A stretch of DNA of 64,000 nt from Magnolia sinica (lineage: Eukaryota > Streptophyta > Magnoliopsida > Magnoliales > Magnoliaceae): NCBI RefSeq assembly GCF_029962835.1, contig NC_080588.1:67872501-67936500 (forward strand), given 5' to 3'. The position numbers were made by a program, and so were the translations under genes. The notes below the pieces were generated by a model. That model made no database searches. It saw only the letters and a list, made by a program, of their open reading frames with translations, and had not been told where the DNA came from. Shown here piece by piece: positions 48,801-60,801 of the stretch (its first letter is position 1; every line of letters starts with the position of its first letter).

Positions 48801-50068
48801 CCATTTCTGGCCTGAATCAGACCCAACTCGTCCTGCGGTTGGCCCGAGTTGAGCGGCACCAACAGAACCTGCTCTCTCTAACTCACTTCTTTCTTCTCCT
48901 TTCTTTCTCGTCTCTTCCATCCGCTACAGGTCCAGCAGAATCGATGGACGACCGAGCTCGACCCGAACCAATGCACCGACACGGTTTGGAGCAGCTTTAA
49001 CAAGGAAGGAGGCCGGGCAACAATGGTGGATCCCAACCCGATGCTTCTTTCTCCATTCCGACAGCATGGGACGGTTCATATGGGCTCTAGGAAGCTTGAC
49101 GATGAGCTTTTTCGAAGCTTGGGGAATATTTGGGTGGTGGGTTCTAGTGGAGAAGGGAAATGGCTGATTACGAGCTGCAGCAAGGGCGTGGGAGAGAGAC
49201 CCATTGTAACACCATATTCTCATCTTAAATCAAGCCCTAAGCTCTCTCAGGGCCGTTGGATGAGGACTGGATGGCACAGATTGAATACTGCCATTCGGTT
49301 TTCTCAAAATCATGGGAAGGAATGAAAATCGGTCGTGATTTTCCTTGCTAAGGTGGAAGCCGAGTTTGGACGGTTGAGATGCCCTCAAACGGACGTCTAG
49401 GATAAGAGGAACCCTCTTTGTTCGGATCGTTGAGCTGGCAATAGTGGAGGCAGTTTCCATTTCTAGAAACTATGTGCTTGTAGGGCCTGCCTGCACCAAC
49501 GTTTGTGTACGTATGATTTCACCTCTACGTGAGAGGACTACTAGGTTTTGGTCAGGCCCCATCTGTGCTTAAGATGGACGGTTTGGATCAACGGTGGGAG
49601 CTGTGATGATGGGCCACAGTGCGAAGGAAACGGATGGTGTCCGTCGTTGGTAAAAACAGGGAGAGAGAAAAACTCTCCATTTTTGGAGAAGCACGGGTCT
49701 GACTGGTCTATCCCGCCTGGTGCACAGCGAGTGTGCACCATCTGTGTACACGCAGCATGCTAATTGGGGTCCTATGTGATGTTTTTGATAAATCTCCACC
49801 GTCCATTCCATTTGGTGGGCCAAATCAAAGCCCTTGACCATGGATGGGGCAAATCCAAGGCTTAGGTGGGCCATGCTAATTGATTGGAGGGTTTAGTCAT
49901 GGGTCTACCTTGATCTGAGGGTCGGATTATTCTGAAATTGGACGTCAACGGCTAAAAGGGTCCTGGGGACCACTTAAGCTAGAAATCGATGGCCAGCTTA
50001 TGCATTATATGACCTATTATGCTCTTATAATATTAAATACTATGTTATAATGCTTTTTGTTGTTGTTG

Positions 50069-50103
<35 letters not shown>

Positions 50104-50330
50104 TTCCTTTATATATTTTGTCATATATAATTTATATTAATGATGTTATAAGTATATGCATATAATAAGGATTATAGTTACACATCATTTTAATGTGTAC
50201 TTTTAAATATTTATAAAATATATAAATAACATTTCATAGTACATATATTTAGGTTCTATTATTTTTTTGTATTCATATTAAATTAAATTAACTAGTAACA
50301 CTCGAGTACTGGAAAGTACGGGGTGTTACA
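45871..50330. mobile_element. Solo LTR, TGTAAC-type family X, copy 2
   Basis: A 4460-bp block from TGTAACGCCCCGAATTTTC to GTACGGGGTGTTACA with flanking TAGTA / TAGTG, a near match expected for an old 5-bp target duplication. Homologous along its length, and in the same orientation, to 21116-26097 (shared landmarks AAGCCGCAAG, TGGTTGCA..GTATAAAACATC, CAGTTTAAA). No coding region is seen. A (TTG)n(TTA)n run lies at 50058-50098. Fossil, nested inside family Y. Confidence 0.72.
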
Positions 50331-52479
50331 TAGTGTTAGTGGTGAAATAGTTAACATATTTCATACTGTAGGTTGTCGTTGTGCTGTAAACAAAGATTCG
50401 GTATACAAACTTAATTCGATACTTGTTTACCGGCATAAGATGCGGACTATAAATGTTTAGGTTATGGTTTTCAAGTCTTTCAATGTCAGTAATGATTTAT
50501 GACTGCCTTGATTGCTATCACATATGCTTAGATACGAGGGTTTTCATATATTACACATATATGTGAACTATGTTGATTTTAAATGCATTCCATGTGTTTG
50601 TTGAAATGACTGAATGAGTATGGAATTATGATTTGTGATTGCCATGATTTCTGATTGGGAATACTTGATTGTTGTACGTATGAAAACTCCTATATGGAAA
50701 GATTTGCTATAATATGTATTATAACTAATATATTACATGTATGTAATATGTATAGTCTAAGTGTCTGATAAAATGCCTGAATGAGAAAATGTTTGATGTA
50801 ATGTACCTAATGAGGGTGTTGAGATAGGATTTTCAATCCCCTCATACGTAGTTACAGTTTCCTATGTGAAGCCTATCTTACTACTATGTGATTATAGATG
50901 AAATACTTATGTGTGATAACATGTATACCATGTGGTTGTTTAAATGCTTAAGTAAGATTTATATTTACACTGGTTGTCATATGCTATTTTGGATTATTAT
51001 ATGTAAGTGGGATTGTTTGGAATGTGAGTGGGGCTACGATGTAGTCCAGGCAATCGATAATGGTTTACGATGGGTGGCTGAATTGACTTAGCCACGATGA
51101 ATACGTTCAACGAATCCGACTTGTATGTCGTTTGACGGCAGTAGTTAGGCCACGCGGAATGCTTACGCAATCCATGTCGATCAAGTCAACGTGCGCTCGT
51201 ACCAGTCGAGCTCGTCAAGTAACCCGATATATGTTCACCACATATGGACGCTATTGCTAGAATCTAAGGTACCAAACTCACCAGTAAAAAATTCCTTTAA
51301 CCTTAGTACCTCGATCCGCTAAGACTCATGAGTCGGGCATGGTGGTATGGGACACCGTGGTCGAGCAGTCGGCCTATATTGGGGTGACGAGCGTCTCCAT
51401 AGTGACTAGTGAGCAACCCAAACTCGTGAGACGAATACGGTGGTATGGAACACTATATTCGAGCTGTCGGCCTACGTTTAGGTGATGAGCCATTCGTAGT
51501 GACCTCGAGCATACTCTAAGACTGTGCTGAGGTAACGAGCCTCGCCGTAGTAAACAAGAGTATAAACCAGGCATACATCGAGGTAACGAGCCCTTTGTAG
51601 CAACCTGTAACCGCAACATCGTATGAGACTAGCTAGGACTGACGACCCTAGAATGGATCATCGTTTGAGAAATGATATAAAGGAGGTACCTTAGCTTCTC
51701 AATCCTGCTGTATGAATAAACCTAAGTAAGCAACTTGGCTAATCACGTGTATGCACCGCATTACGTGTGCCTTTGGCATAGCAGGTCAAGCACTAAGAAA
51801 GTGTTTCATGCCACAATCGTGAGATAAAATCGCTGAGGGAGCACAGGCGAGGGCATACATCATTATTTCAAATCATTCTTGCATTAACAAGAGTACTTAG
51901 GACCTGATTATTGTATTGCATTATCATTACTGCTTGACTGAATTGATAACGTGTTAACCCCTTGCTTTATTATTCCACTGAGTTGATCACTCACTCCCAC
52001 GTTACGGGACGATGTTTTAAACACCAACCAGACCCTATTGTAGTTTTAAATGATGGCGCAGCCTACGAGGCAGAGCCGGACTTTGAGGATGACGAGGAGG
52101 CATTCTCATATATGCAGTATTCGGGCGGGTTTCCATAGATCGTTCTGATCGATGAGGCTTCAGGGCTTATACTTGTGGTGGAACATCACTTTTTGGACAT
52201 TTTGTATTTTGAAACAATACTTGTAACTATTTGACCTGGCAATGCGTTCATACTTTAGGGACCTACAATGATTTATATATTTTATACACTGATCACAGTC
52301 TTCCACTTGCATAAATTCCATTGTCCCTGGAGTATGATTTGTTGATTTAGCTTAATCTCATTCATGTTTTATCCACTAACATGGACAACATCAAATCATC
52401 ATTATCTATGTTGCATAAGTAATGCGTTGGAACTCGGGAGTTGGGTACCTGCTTAACCCCCAATTTTCAGGGCGTTACA
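50331..52479. other. Right part of solo LTR Y, no gene
   Basis: AT-rich, non-coding. Between 51300 and 51610 the phrase 'GGTAACGAGCC...GTAGT' and variants recur about four times (for example near 51378, 51484, 51531 and 51584), a low-grade internal repeat. No open frame of interest. Confidence 0.5.
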
Positions 52480-52484
52480 GCTCT

Positions 52485-52970
52485 CGACAGATTGCCCCCT
52501 AGGAAGAAGAAAGACACAGCCTTATGTATGTTGTGGGCCACCACATTCCAGTAGGAACTATAGAAGGCTGCTGAAAATCCATCTGGGCTAGTAGCCCCAT
52601 CTACTAGCATGGCGAGAACAGCCTAATGGACCTCTAACAACGACAGTGGGGTTGTCAGCAAACAGTTGTTTTCCTGCGTAACTAGCCTAGGAATGGATTC
52701 CAGAATGCCAAAGTCAGGAGCTATAGGGATAGTTGAAAACTACTGCTTGAAGTACTCCACCACCGCTTGCTTCAGGTCGGACGTGTCGCTAATCTCCTGT
52801 CCCGATTCAAGCCGGATTGTCCTGATGAAGGCTCTGCGTTGCTTCTCTGCGGCTGAGGCATGGAAAATTTGGGTATTCCTATCCCCATCTGACAGCCAAC
52901 TCTGGGCTTTTGCTTCCAAAAAGTCTCCTGTATCTGCTCAAGGCGAATGAGGCAATCAGATGCCATGTTG
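52485..52970 (-). pseudogene. LINE ORF2: linker and start of reverse transcriptase
   Basis: Continuation of ORF2 on the far side of the nested insertion. Reads SPDGFSAAFYSSYWNVV close to the junction, the usual conserved start of the reverse-transcriptase region in plant LINEs. Frames change within it. Confidence 0.8.
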
Positions 52971-52978
52971 AACTCATT

Positions 52979-53971
52979 CTATAACTCCGAGGGGATCCCC
53001 ACGTCCCCTGCCTCGTGTTGACACTTATCTTCTAGCGCTGCTAGATCGCGCACGGCCTGACTGACCTGATCGAAAATATTGTCGAAGACATTTTTGTTCC
53101 ACTCTTTAAGAGCATATTTGACTGCCTTGAGCTTCACAAGCACGTTGAAAATCGGATGGGTACAATCGGCAATCTTCCAAGCTGTGCTGACCTCCTGGAG
53201 AAAGGATTCATGATGAGTCCACATCCTTTGGAACTTGAACGGCTTTGGACAGGTGGGCGCGGCTGACGGGAAATCCAGAAGAAGCGGGGTGTGGTCCAAA
53301 TTTACCCACGGGAGATGATGAACCTGAAAGGTGGGGAAGGTGGAGGACCAAGAGGCACATATCAGAACTCTGTCTAGACGCGCCCACACCCTAGATGAGC
53401 CAGCTTGGTTGTTGGTCCACGTAAACTGATTCCTAACAAACCCCGCATCAATAAGACCTGCATTGTTGATGGCGTCAAAGAATTCGGAAGAACTAGCAAC
53501 ATCTAGCTATCTACGGCTCCTTCTTTCTGAAGCCCCCACCACCACATTAAAGTCCCCACAAACAACCCAACACCCTACCACCGAGGTGGACAGAGCTGCC
53601 AACTCATCCCACAATTCCCTCCTGTGCGACCGAGCGCAACTAGCATAGACAAAAGTTAGATACATTGGGACCACAATATTCTCAATAGAAACAACAAGAG
53701 ACAAGGATTGATTAGTCATGCTGAAAATAGAGCAAGAAATAGTGTTCCTATAAAGTACCCATATTTTATCCCCTTTAATCCCGTTAGAGAAGGATGAGTG
53801 GAAACCCAGGGACAATCCCACTCCCGCTATTTTCTCCTCTCTGAGCATCGGTTCCAGAATAACAACCCCCCAAGGATTGTGAATCTTGATCATTCGCTTA
53901 GCTGATCTAATGGTGCGCTGGTTACCAATGCCTCGGGCATTCCAAACGAGGATTTTATCCATCCATAACAC
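52979..53971 (-). pseudogene. LINE ORF2: endonuclease domain
   Basis: Starts at ATG 53971 (MLWMDKILVWNARGIGN) and carries the apurinic-type endonuclease motifs WNARGIGN, ILEPML in place of the usual LxET/LxEP, FVYASC, CGDFNVV and LDRVLI...LDHTPLLL. A stop near 53508 splits it into two pieces. It overlaps the end of ORF1: the GTTATGGATGGATAA string holds both the ORF2 ATG region and the ORF1 stop at 53955. Such a tight junction suits reinitiation-type translation of ORF2. Confidence 0.9.
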
Positions 53972-56135
53972 AACCGCTGTTCACAGCCCGTCTCTTCAGT
54001 CGACGCAATCTTGCTCCAATCACCCCTAAAGTAGATGGTCCTGTTCCTCCTAGTTTTCCTGTGGGGCATTGAAGCACCCTCATAGGCATTATCCTGCCCG
54101 TCGGCCCATCTCTGCACGCTGATACCCTGACCTGTCTGTTGTGAGGCATCGATGGTCCTTGGTTCCAAAGCACCTGCAGCCCCTGAGAAAAACGGAGAGA
54201 GGTTGACTTCGAGTCCAAACCTCCCTTCCTGAGTAGGAGAGAAAGCAGTGGCCTGCTCCGCCAGAACAGAAACCCGAGGGGACCTGTTGGCGATATCTGG
54301 AGGTTCTGGATCGCCCTCAATAGAGGGATCATGGGCTGAGGGGCCAATGGAGCTGAGCACAGGCAGGGCTGCTAGACCTTCTGGGTCTTCAGTATCAGCA
54401 TTCCAGCTCTTAGACTGATCTTGTGTGAGCGGGGGACATCCCACCGATCTGGAGTAAATTTTCCTGAATCGGTTGATGTTCAAAGGCGACTTGAATGGAG
54501 TTTCTGGCTTATCTAGGAGAGGGATTTCATCTACTGGGTTCAGGTCTGAAGCCAATCTCTGAAAAACACTTTCCACTGCAATGGCATTGTCGTTCCTATC
54601 CTGGTTGTCAGCAGGCTTTCGAGGGCTGCCTTCCACTCTGTGCTGGAGGACTCCGCTATGATGTTGCTGGTCCAATTCGTCCTGACTTATATGTTGGGAC
54701 CAGTAGGGAGGGATCTGCAGCATATCATCATGAACATGCTGAACATACTTGCTGGATCCCGGGTTGTTGATTGTGCTGGTGAGATGAGTGGCATTCTCTT
54801 TCAACCTCTCTGAGACAGTTCCACATACAATAGCTGGGCGGATTTCCAATCCTGCTAAAGTCCATATTTGGAATCTCAGGAAGACACAGCAAAGGGGCCT
54901 GCACCCGCACCATAAACTCCCCAAACTCGTGCCCATCCTGATTGGAACTGGTCTGCACATCAGCATTAGGCTTGCCAAAATCACTAAGGACCCACTCTTT
55001 GGTCCCCACAGTGTCCTCCGATGGACTCTTTGGCTCGGCAGGGCGGTGTGCTGTTGGTTCCCAAATTCTGGATTCCATTTCTGCTACAATCGAATAGTTT
55101 CTCCCAGTGACATTAAGATTTAGCACCTGATTGAAATTGATACCCGAGTGAAGAATCACCTTAATGCGAGCATGGACCTGAAATAGTCCATATTTACTCA
55201 TTTCATATATTCGGGTAACCTTCCCAAAATAGCTACCCAGGTCCAAGATAACCGATTCCAACCAAGCATGCGTCGGAATACCATACAGCCTGATCCAGCT
55301 CCCCTCGTTACTTGCCACTTCCCTAGATTCCATGGGTAGACCGAAACTAATCCCATCTGACTGTGTAGATTGCTGTCTTGCCGGAACTCCTCAAATTCCG
55401 ATCTGTTTTTCAGAGTGATGAGGAATTTCAGAGTTGAGATCCTGATAACGTCTACTGCAGATGATTTAAAATTTGATTGATGAATTGCCGACATCGGTCT
55501 CAATACTGAAATCGAAGGATCCGACGCAACTCCAACTAGAGCAAGGCTCAGTAATTGCATCCGGTGCTTGACCGTGGTCGGGTCTGCCGTAAAGGTGATA
55601 TTAGGGAAGTCTTTTGAGTGACTTGTGGGAGGATTGGGGACCTCCTCTCTCGATGTCCCTTACGGATACCCAAAGCTGTTGCCGCTGCGTAGGAGCTGTT
55701 GTTCCTAACATCCTTCCCAACCCCCTCTTCCCAAACAGGGGAGGGGTTTTCCTGAGCAGCCGTTGGGATGTTCCTTCTATTCCTCGCCCATCTGACCACA
55801 AAGATCCTTCCATCGATCCGTCGGTCGTTGAGGACATCTTTCGCCGCCATTGCATCCTGTTCATATCTAAACCTAACAAAAGCATAACCCCTAGGTTTCG
55901 AAATGCCTGGGAGAGTGGGGATGTATACATCCAGCAACCTACCATATTTGCTAAAAATTTTCCAAATATCCTCCCTGGAATAATCAAACGGTATATTTCC
56001 GACAAAAAGGCTAAAATCTGACCTGAATGGGTTGATTACCCGGCCAGCAGGTTGGGATTTGGAGGTTGTTGGGGATTCCTGACGAGGAGGCCGAGAGGGA
56101 AATCCCTCTTTTCTCGTGGGTGACCTACCTCTCAT
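53955..56135 (-). pseudogene. LINE ORF1: RRM-containing RNA-binding protein
   Basis: Starts at ATG 56135 with a basic N-terminus (MRGRSPTRKEG). An RRM fold follows at about residues 40-115 (LFVGNIPFDYSREDI = RNP2 side; KPRGYAFVRFRYEQDA = RNP1 side). Next is an arginine-rich stretch, then a DUF4283-like part (WIRLYGIPTHAWLESV near 55290), and a long proline/serine-rich acidic tail ending at the TAA at 53955. The reading frame shifts at least twice (about 55550 and 55320, and again near 54900), so it is dead. Plant L1 ORF1 proteins with an RRM are a known class and bind the element's RNA. Confidence 0.88.
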
Positions 56136-56218
56136 GAGGAGTTAGGGCCACCGGTCCGGCGACGATCTCCTGCTACGCTCTCCAGCGACCTTGATTTACC
56201 AAAACCTTACCACCTGCT

Positions 56219-56261
<43 letters not shown>

Positions 56262-56297
56262 GCTACGCTCTCCAGCGACGACCTTGATTTTCCACTG
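56136..56297 (-). promoter_or_regulatory. LINE 5' leader with tandem repeat
   Basis: The string TCAAGGTCGCTGGAGAGCGTAGCAGGAGA (minus strand) occurs twice, with its (GA)n run (56227-56259) between the copies. Tandemly repeated leaders act as promoters in some LINEs. Here that is only inferred from position. It ends at the target duplication, so the element looks close to full length. Confidence 0.6.
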
Positions 56298-57751
56298 TAA
56301 GGATTAATATCTGACACAGAATTCAGGCTGCTTGGCTCATTAGCTGGGCCATATGTCTACGTTAAAGAAGAACGTAGGTTCTCCATTGAGTCCAAAGATG
56401 TGGCTTACCTGATGTGTGGACTGGCCTGATTTTAGTGGCAGGTGATATCTATCGTGGGACCCTTCGTTTCAATGGTACCGATTTCCTACAAAGGTAGTAC
56501 CTTGGTGGGAAACACCTGGTTACACGGAAGTTACAGTACTTATGGTTGTACCTGATCAGTTCTCTCCCTCCCTAGATGCCACTGTCTATCTTTACATTTC
56601 TTTAATGGCTACTTAGGTGGGCCCACTGTGCTGTTTATGTAAATTTCACCCGGACCGCCAGTTGCATCACCTCATGTTAAGCCAATGGCTAAAAAATAAC
56701 TACATCGATGATTCAGGTGGACCACATGATTAGAAAAAGTGTACAAGCAACATTCACCCTCTAAATTATTTTACTGGTATGGCCACCTGAATAATAGATG
56801 GGCCTGATTTTTTGGTTTTGGCCATAAATTTTGAGGTGGCATCTAATGGTTGAAGTAGATTTCATATCCTCTAAAAATCAACGGTGGAAATATCTCTCCT
56901 AGTTGTTTCCCTTGGTTTGGCTCACTGGAATCACATGTTTACTTGAATATCTAATAGTTAGTTGGTGTGGATCTTGCATTAACATAACGTAAGCCCTGCT
57001 GAAAATCAAGTCCTACCTTCATTCGTTGTAAGAGACTATTTTAGAATAATAATAAAAAAGTTATAAAGGGCTTGCTCTTGCTTGTGATGGGGGCCATTGT
57101 GCTGTTTATGTAAGGCTTACTCATTTGAATAAAAAAAAAAATTTAATTAAAAAAGCTGACTCACACCAAATGAATTAGTTAGGAAAGAAACATCCACCTT
57201 AATTTCTATAGGACCCACTGTCATAATTATATAAAATCTATTCCAACCATTAGATTCCAAACAAAGATTTATGCTTTTATCAAAAATTCATAATCACCCA
57301 CGAATAACTTAGGCCACAATAATTGAAACAATTTTGGAGCGAGTGATGCACTACAATGTTTTCAATCATGTGGTCACTTGAATAACAGGTGGGCCTAGAT
57401 GTTTAAGACCCTTGGCCTAACATGGGGTAATGCATGCGGTAGTTGAGATGAATTTTATATAAACACCATGGTGGGGCCACCCAAACCACGTTTGCCCATT
57501 TGGTGATAATTTAGGAGATGGAAATGCATTACATCAATGAACGAGGAGGCTTTTTCAAAACCATCTTGAAAAAGCTAGTTGTTCTGTAAAATTCTCTCTT
57601 TTAAGGAGGTTGCACCAGAACTCTTAGATAAGCATGTTTTATTTGATATTTTTAATCAGGTTTTATGTTTGCTTTTTTATTTCGGATTCTTTCCTTTTTC
57701 ATTTGGGATGAGATTCTATCCGTTTCCTTTTTCCATTTGGGAATCTTCTCA
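56298..57751. repeat. Duplicated unit, copy B (second part)
   Basis: Collinear with 9757-11180 of copy A, resuming exactly at the LINE target duplication. Non-coding. It stops at the CACTA insertion. Confidence 0.85.
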
Positions 57752-58079
57752 CACTACACGAAAATCGTCAAAGTGGTACGGTTAGCATTTTGGTTCAGAA
57801 ATGGCTTTAAGCCGTTCCTGACTTGAAACGGTATTCGACTGTACTAGAATTGTGGCTGTTGTACGTGGTTACTTTCACTTCTTTATTAGTGTGTCATGAT
57901 TGAGTGTTGGATATTCTTATTTCTTATTATTATATCTTATTGTATTATTTTGAAACAGATGGACGGAATGGATTCTATTAGAACCCTCCAAATGGACCCC
58001 ACATGGCCTGAGGTCACATTTATGTAAATCTGCTGCAGACTACTGGATCATTTTCATCGCCAAAACGCCCTAATCCCTC

Positions 58080-58520
58080 CAAAACGCCCAAAACGCGAGC
58101 TCCCTCTCCCTCTCCCTCTCTCTCGATCTCCCTCTCCCGATCTCAACCATCTCTCTCTCTATCTCTCTCTCCCTATCTCCCTCTCTTTCAATCACCCTCT
58201 CCCGATCTCAACCCTCTCTTTCCATGCAATTTCCCCAACGTCTTGCTCAAAATGTCAACGGATTGAAGCTTTTTGGCCCTTTGCAGGGTTTTCAGCTAGC
58301 TCTGCTGCTCCCGATGCAAGATCTCGTGCGAGAACGGAGGAAAATGATGGATTCTAGAGATCTCTAGTGTTTTGGCAAGTTTCATGTTGGGATAATCGAG
58401 AAAATCTGAGCTCTTGGAGGTTTCCTTGTGAGATATGCTGAACAGCAGCGGCATTGCTAGAAAATCGAAGCTTTGTATGAGATTCTAGGGTTTCTGTTGA
58501 AAGTCCTAATTCAGGTATTT
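58080..58520 (+). other. 5' UTR-like sequence inside the CACTA element
   Basis: CT-rich tracts (CTCCCTCTCCCTCTC...), then mixed sequence with CTAGGGTTTCTGTTG and a possible donor at TTCAG|GTATTT (58515). This is typical of a plant 5' UTR exon followed by a first intron. It may be the leader of the gene whose coding exons follow, but this is inferred from order alone. Confidence 0.4.
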
Positions 58521-59129
58521 TGAAGAAATCATGGTTTTTATTATTTAATTTCTGGTTCTTATTATTTCTGTTGGGACAGAGACGTAAAAATCCAATGGCA
58601 TTTCGATGAACAATGCTGAAATTACAGTGCTCTGATTTGTCAGTTAATAGATATCCGTGCTGAGTTCTTTTGAGATTTCTGTGTAAAAATGTTGAGGGAA
58701 AGGTTACTTATTTCTGTTAATGAAATCTATGACCCTTCGCAAAAAGTAAACACTATGATCTGTTTCATAAAGGAACAGGGAATGGTATTAACCCATTTTC
58801 TATAAATGGTGATTAATGCTTCGCTTTTCTCATACTAGTCATACCAAGGAAGATCATTCGGTATCTATGGAACTTCTATGTTTTCTAGTATATTCCGCTT
58901 TTATGTTTCCTTAAAGCCACACTTACATATAAAAAGATCCCAGAACTACGATCCTCGACTCACAGTATACAATTAACCAAAGACACATCAATTGGTCCAT
59001 GTACAATTGAAAGAATACCATGGCCAAAATTAAATTCCTGTGCCATTCCATCAATGCAGGACATGTATGAGCATGATTAATGCCTACTCCATTTAAGATA
59101 TCATGAGAAACAGCACCATTAACTAGCAT

Positions 59130-59340
59130 TAGAAATTTAATGTGATAGGTTGGTATACCTGTCTTATATGCCATAAAAGCTAAAAGCTTCAAGGTATATT
59201 TGCTAGCATGAGAAATAGGTTGGCATTTACTAGGCTGAAATTTTACATGATAGAAGAAACAACACCATTTACTAGCATGAGAAATTTGATGTGATAGGTT
59301 GGCATTCCTGCCTTATCTGCCATAAAAGCTCAAAGCTTCA
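59130..59340. repeat. Tandem duplication of about 150 bp
   Basis: The string GAAATTT(A/G)ATGTGATAGGTTGG...GCCATAAAAGCT(A/C)AAAGCTTCAA occurs at 59130-59192 and 59280-59341, with intermediate partial copies between. The second copy runs directly into the NERD-like exon region. Confidence 0.75.
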
Positions 59341-59397
59341 ATGCGTCTGCTGTCCAAACTCAGTTTGCCAGCATGTACAAGAGCCGCTGTGGTTGTG

Positions 59398-60500
59398 CAT
59401 GTCAAAAGGAAAAAAGGCTTCTGCACTAACTGCTTAAGACTTGCTCTACTGATAGAAGAAAACCTGGATGTCGATTCCAATGGGGTACGCTCTCAACCGA
59501 GCTGTTCTAATTTCTCTTGTATCTTATGCTACTTTCATCCCTATGATAAGTTTCTGATGCCATCTGATATTGTCCTTCTTTGTTGTGGCTTTATCATGCT
59601 CTTTTCAGGGTAAAGTGGATTTTAATGACACAGAGACGTGTGAATTTTTGTTTAAGGAATACTGGGATTTGATAAAGCAGCATGAAGGCTTATCAGTGCA
59701 AGATCTTCATGCTGCAGATGCCCTAATGAAGAAGGGCGAGAACTATGAGGAACTCCCTGAAGATGAAAGGGATTTAATCTTTGATGTTGGTGAAATGGAC
59801 CAAAAAAGTGATGATGAGTTTCCATTAATTGGAAAATACACAGAATAAGATGTTTGGAATTCCTTTTGATACGCTTTGATTGGAATTCCTTTCTGTTCTT
59901 GGATTTGCAGCTCGTGATTTCCGTTTTATCCTCTCAGGCATAAAGAGGGCTTCCAAGTCTTACAAGACAGGAGAGATTAGTACAGACGTTGTCCTGAATG
60001 TGTCCAATCTGATGAAGGATATTTGCATTTGCATGGTATCAGACGATGACTTCTTCGAGGTAAATGTTGTCACCAATTGCTTATGTTTTAAAGATATTGT
60101 GGCAAGTATACTCAACAGTTGATCTCAATTTTCATAAGCTACCAAATTAATTGACTTGGAATTCAGCTAGAGCGACTCAGTTTAGTTGATTCCGAGTATG
60201 AAATCAAATTGCATTTCTGTAGAATTTCTTATGCGTTGGTTGACTGGCCAATTTCTTCATCATGTTGTGGGTTTTTAAGCCTGCTATCAGTATATGTGTG
60301 CAGATTGTTATTGATCTTTTGTACTTGACGACATTAGGTCGTAGAATCTATCTGTGATAAATCACTAGAACTAGTACATATCAATGCCCATGCCAGCACC
60401 ATCTCTTAGAATTGTTCTTTGTTGCATTTTGTGGTCGCAGGAAGAATGTGAGGATCTATGTTACAGAATGAAAGAAGGCCATCTTAAAAGAATGGAAGAC
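59398..60500 (+). pseudogene. NERD / CCCH44-like gene fragment (PHD tail and Plus3 exons)
   Basis: Four exon pieces with normal borders: about 59398-59484 (KGFCTNCLRLALLIEEN, the end of a PHD-type zinc finger), 59609-59847 (VDFNDTETCEFLFKEYWDLI), 59938-60059 (the IKRASKSYKTGEIS...SDDDFFE part of a Plus3 domain) and 60441-60500 (EECEDLCYRMKEGHLKR). This order is that of plant PHD-SWIB-Plus3-GYF proteins (NERD in Arabidopsis, 'zinc finger CCCH domain-containing protein 44/19'), which act in chromatin and RNA-directed silencing. The SWIB domain, most of Plus3 and the GYF domain are missing, and a stop closes exon two at 59845. It is a fragment carried by the CACTA element and has retained introns, so it was copied from DNA. 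Confidence 0.8.
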
Positions 60501-60636
60501 AGCTGTTTCTGCTCACACAACGGCCGAGATCGAAAGTACTATCATCAAGGCTTCCTGGCTCATCTAGATCAGTATTAGAAAAAGTTCCTAACATGGACGC
60601 CTCCTCTCGTACATTTTACATAGATAATGTACCACT

Positions 60637-60801
60637 GCCATTCTGGAGTTGCATGATCAATGTAATACCATTTTTATATATAGGTAATTATCAAGTGGGC
60701 CACATGGATGCACGACATGGATAAACCACATATTTTTGAGATTGGCTCAAAGGAGTTTATATACCATTCTGGAGTTGCATGATCAATGTAATACCATTTT
60801 T
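60637..60801. repeat. Direct repeat flanking an 85-base spacer
   Basis: A 38-base string starting CCATTCTGGAGTTGC and ending ATACCATTTTT is repeated exactly at about 60640 and 60763, both lying near ATTTTACATAGATAA. It looks like a local tandem duplication in the CACTA body. Confidence 0.75.

Larger units (their letters stand above)
44848..52479 (+). mobile_element. Solo LTR, TGTAACG-type family Y, carrying a nested solo LTR
   Basis: Inserted in the LINE reverse transcriptase with the exact 5-bp target duplication GCTCT (44843-44847 and 52480-52484). Ends are TGTAACGTCTCGG and GGGCGTTACA. Without the nested 45871-50330 block it is about 3.2 kb and has no coding region. A TATA box (CTATATAAGG, near 45625) followed by a GA-rich leader supports its being an LTR with a promoter. 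Probably a solo LTR of a gypsy family with long LTRs. Fossil. Confidence 0.75.
41998..56297 (-). mobile_element. Near full-length L1-type LINE with nested insertions
   Basis: A minus-strand non-LTR retrotransposon of about 6.66 kb once the nested 44848-52479 block and its duplicated GCTCT are set aside. Parts from its 5' end (right) are a leader with a tandem repeat, ORF1 with an RNA-binding domain, endonuclease, reverse transcriptase, zinc-knuckle region and RNase H, then an A-rich tail (41998-42021). The target duplication TAAGGATT flanks it (41990-41997 and 56298-56305). The empty site is preserved in copy A near 9757 (CCGTAAGGATTATCTG). It is dead: ORF1 is frameshifted and ORF2 has stops. 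It inserted after the unit duplicated. Confidence 0.93.
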
